Both the position numbers and the translations under genes were made by a program. Shown piece by piece: positions 62,995 through 64,000 of a DNA stretch of 64,000 bases; the first letter of the stretch is position 1, and the number at the start of each line of letters is the position of its first letter. Source of the stretch: Oryzias latipes. Lineage: Eukaryota > Chordata > Actinopteri > Beloniformes > Adrianichthyidae. The notes below the pieces were generated by a model. That model made no database searches, was not told the origin of the DNA, and was given only the letters and a program-made list of their open reading frames with translations. The DNA is taken from assembly GCF_002234675.1 (NCBI RefSeq), contig NC_019866.2, positions 15,855,311-15,919,310 of the forward strand, given 5' to 3'.

Positions 62995-63400
62995 TTTTTA
63001 CGTGTGTTATACAATTCAATTCAATTTTTCTTCATTTCAAACTAAAATAAAAATAGACACAAGAGTTTAAAACAGACAGATAAAACAAGACAGTGTGCTT
63101 GAAAAGGAGTGGGTTGAAAAATAATTTTGGATGATCCCTCCCCTTTTTTAAACCTGATGATCTTCGTATTTCTATTTACAGTTTTGTGCACGTTATACAA
63201 TCACATTACATTCTGCATTGCACCTATGCAGAATTGACATTTTTGTATTTATTGATCATTTCTTGCCTTGTACAGTTCAATGAGTGACATATTGTGTTGT
63301 TTTTTTTAATGCATGTAAAGTTTTGGTTTGTTTTAAACCATCGTCCAATCCATTCCATTTAATCAAGGGGGCACTATACTGCGGGGAAAAAATGGTAATT
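62995..63400 (-). mobile_element. LINE-like tail fragment
   Basis: TTATACAATTCAATTCAATT, TTTCAAACTAAAATAAAAAT and GCTTGAAAAGGAGTGGG are recurring fish LINE 3' words in reverse orientation; compare 24740-24955. Confidence 0.45.
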
Positions 63401-63430
63401 AAACTCAATTTGATGGTTGACTTTTATTAA

Positions 63431-64000
63431 AGACCCACTGTGGTAAAAATTGTGTTTCTGGTGTTTTTAACATGTGTTTTTAGCTGTTTTTCTGATGAAA
63501 GACATACATTATGAAAATCAAGCTTAAAATTGCATTTCTAAGTATTTCTTTATTCAAATCATTGGGAATATGGAGCAGATAAAAAAAGGCTGTTCAAAAG
63601 AGAGCTTTTTTGAGATGTGGAAAATAAGCTGGATGGGCCACAAGCTCCCTGCTCTGCTCTACTTTGACACATTCACTTACAAACAAATGGATCCATGAAC
63701 ATCTTTGTTTCCGCGTCTGAACTGGTGTCTGGCTCCAAACTGTGCGGCTCCACTATTGCTCGCCTTTTTTTGTTGCACCAGTAATATTAGGTTAGTGGTA
63801 GATAGCGGAAGAGTGCGTAAACAGAAAGCTCTTAGCACTCTGCCCACAACTTAGATGCAGTATTTAATGAACTCCTGCCGCTCTGGAGAAACTATGTCCT
63901 AGGAAATGACACAGGGGTTTTTTGTTGACTAAAAACAGCTTAATCAGAATTAAAGACCAACGGGAACGCTTTTACAATAGATCAAAAGATGATCAGAGTG
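63431..64000. mobile_element. TTAA MITE, 'AGACCCACTCC' family, cut by the window end
   Basis: TTAA at 63427-63430, then AGACCCACTGTGGTAAAAAT. The last bases GATGATCAGAGTG match the family's right end, so only about five bases and the TTAA should be missing. The internal (inverted) repeat of AAGACCAACGGGAACG at 63953 is also typical. Confidence 0.8.

Larger units (their letters stand above)
59808..64000 (-). other. grap intron / upstream region to the right edge
   Basis: If the remaining grap exons lie beyond 64000, this is intron. It contains a SINE (60055-60295), TTAA MITEs (60430-61065 and from 63431), a poly-G run (61694) and a LINE tail (62995-63400). Nothing recognised at 61066-62994, apart from a short GC-box and TATA-like cluster near 61404-61430 judged too weak to call a promoter. 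Confidence 0.5.

Overview
This is a vertebrate nuclear window, almost certainly from a teleost fish, probably a percomorph (medaka-like); the species is inference. The evidence is GT-AG introns, long AT-rich introns and spacers, and a fish-type mobile-element load: Tc1, hAT, PIF/Harbinger and TTAA-targeting elements, RTE and CR1/L2-like LINEs, tRNA-derived SINEs and a Ty3/gypsy LTR. I see no prokaryotic operon, CRISPR array or phage, and nothing that looks like a novel multi-gene system.

Three host genes are supported. (1) A sphingosine kinase gene on + (best fit sphk1): four coding exons between 3224 and 16786, with the N-terminal exon(s) not found. (2) A FAM83 gene on - (best fit fam83g/PAWS1): five coding exons from the ATG at 51188 to the stop at 33710, phase-consistent throughout and predicting 1431 residues, 972 of them from one 2.9-kb exon. 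(3) The terminal coding exon of a GRAP-type SH2/SH3 adaptor on - (59619-59807), encoding the C-terminal SH3 domain; the rest of that gene should lie beyond the right edge. sphk1 and fam83g are convergent; fam83g and grap lie in tandem on the same strand. Human FAM83G and GRAP are neighbours on 17p11.2 and SPHK1 is also on chromosome 17, which fits these assignments. The products act in separate processes: sphingosine-1-phosphate synthesis, CK1alpha/BMP-Wnt scaffolding, and Ras-pathway adaptor signalling.

Most of the remaining sequence is mobile DNA, often nested. From the left: an RTE LINE whose frame is broken by only two stop codons sits in a hAT MITE (1-2839). A Tc1 relic (5917-7604) carries a SINE with an 18-bp target duplication, a hAT MITE with an 8-bp duplication and another SINE fragment. 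The sphk1-fam83g spacer holds two more Tc1 relics (22.6-24.1 kb and 31.1-33.0 kb), palindromic MITEs, a paired TTAA-type MITE and a GC-rich composite repeat with its own target duplication. The fam83g introns hold further TTAA MITEs, a Harbinger element with a transposase N-terminus (46287-47102) and a second composite repeat. The fam83g-grap spacer holds a gypsy LTR split by a Harbinger and a GC-rich hAT element (53426-55584), then a second LTR followed by a reverse-transcriptase scrap.

Exon boundaries were worked out by hand from splice consensus, phase and family similarity; repeat names come from terminal repeats, target duplications and remembered families, since no database search was possible.
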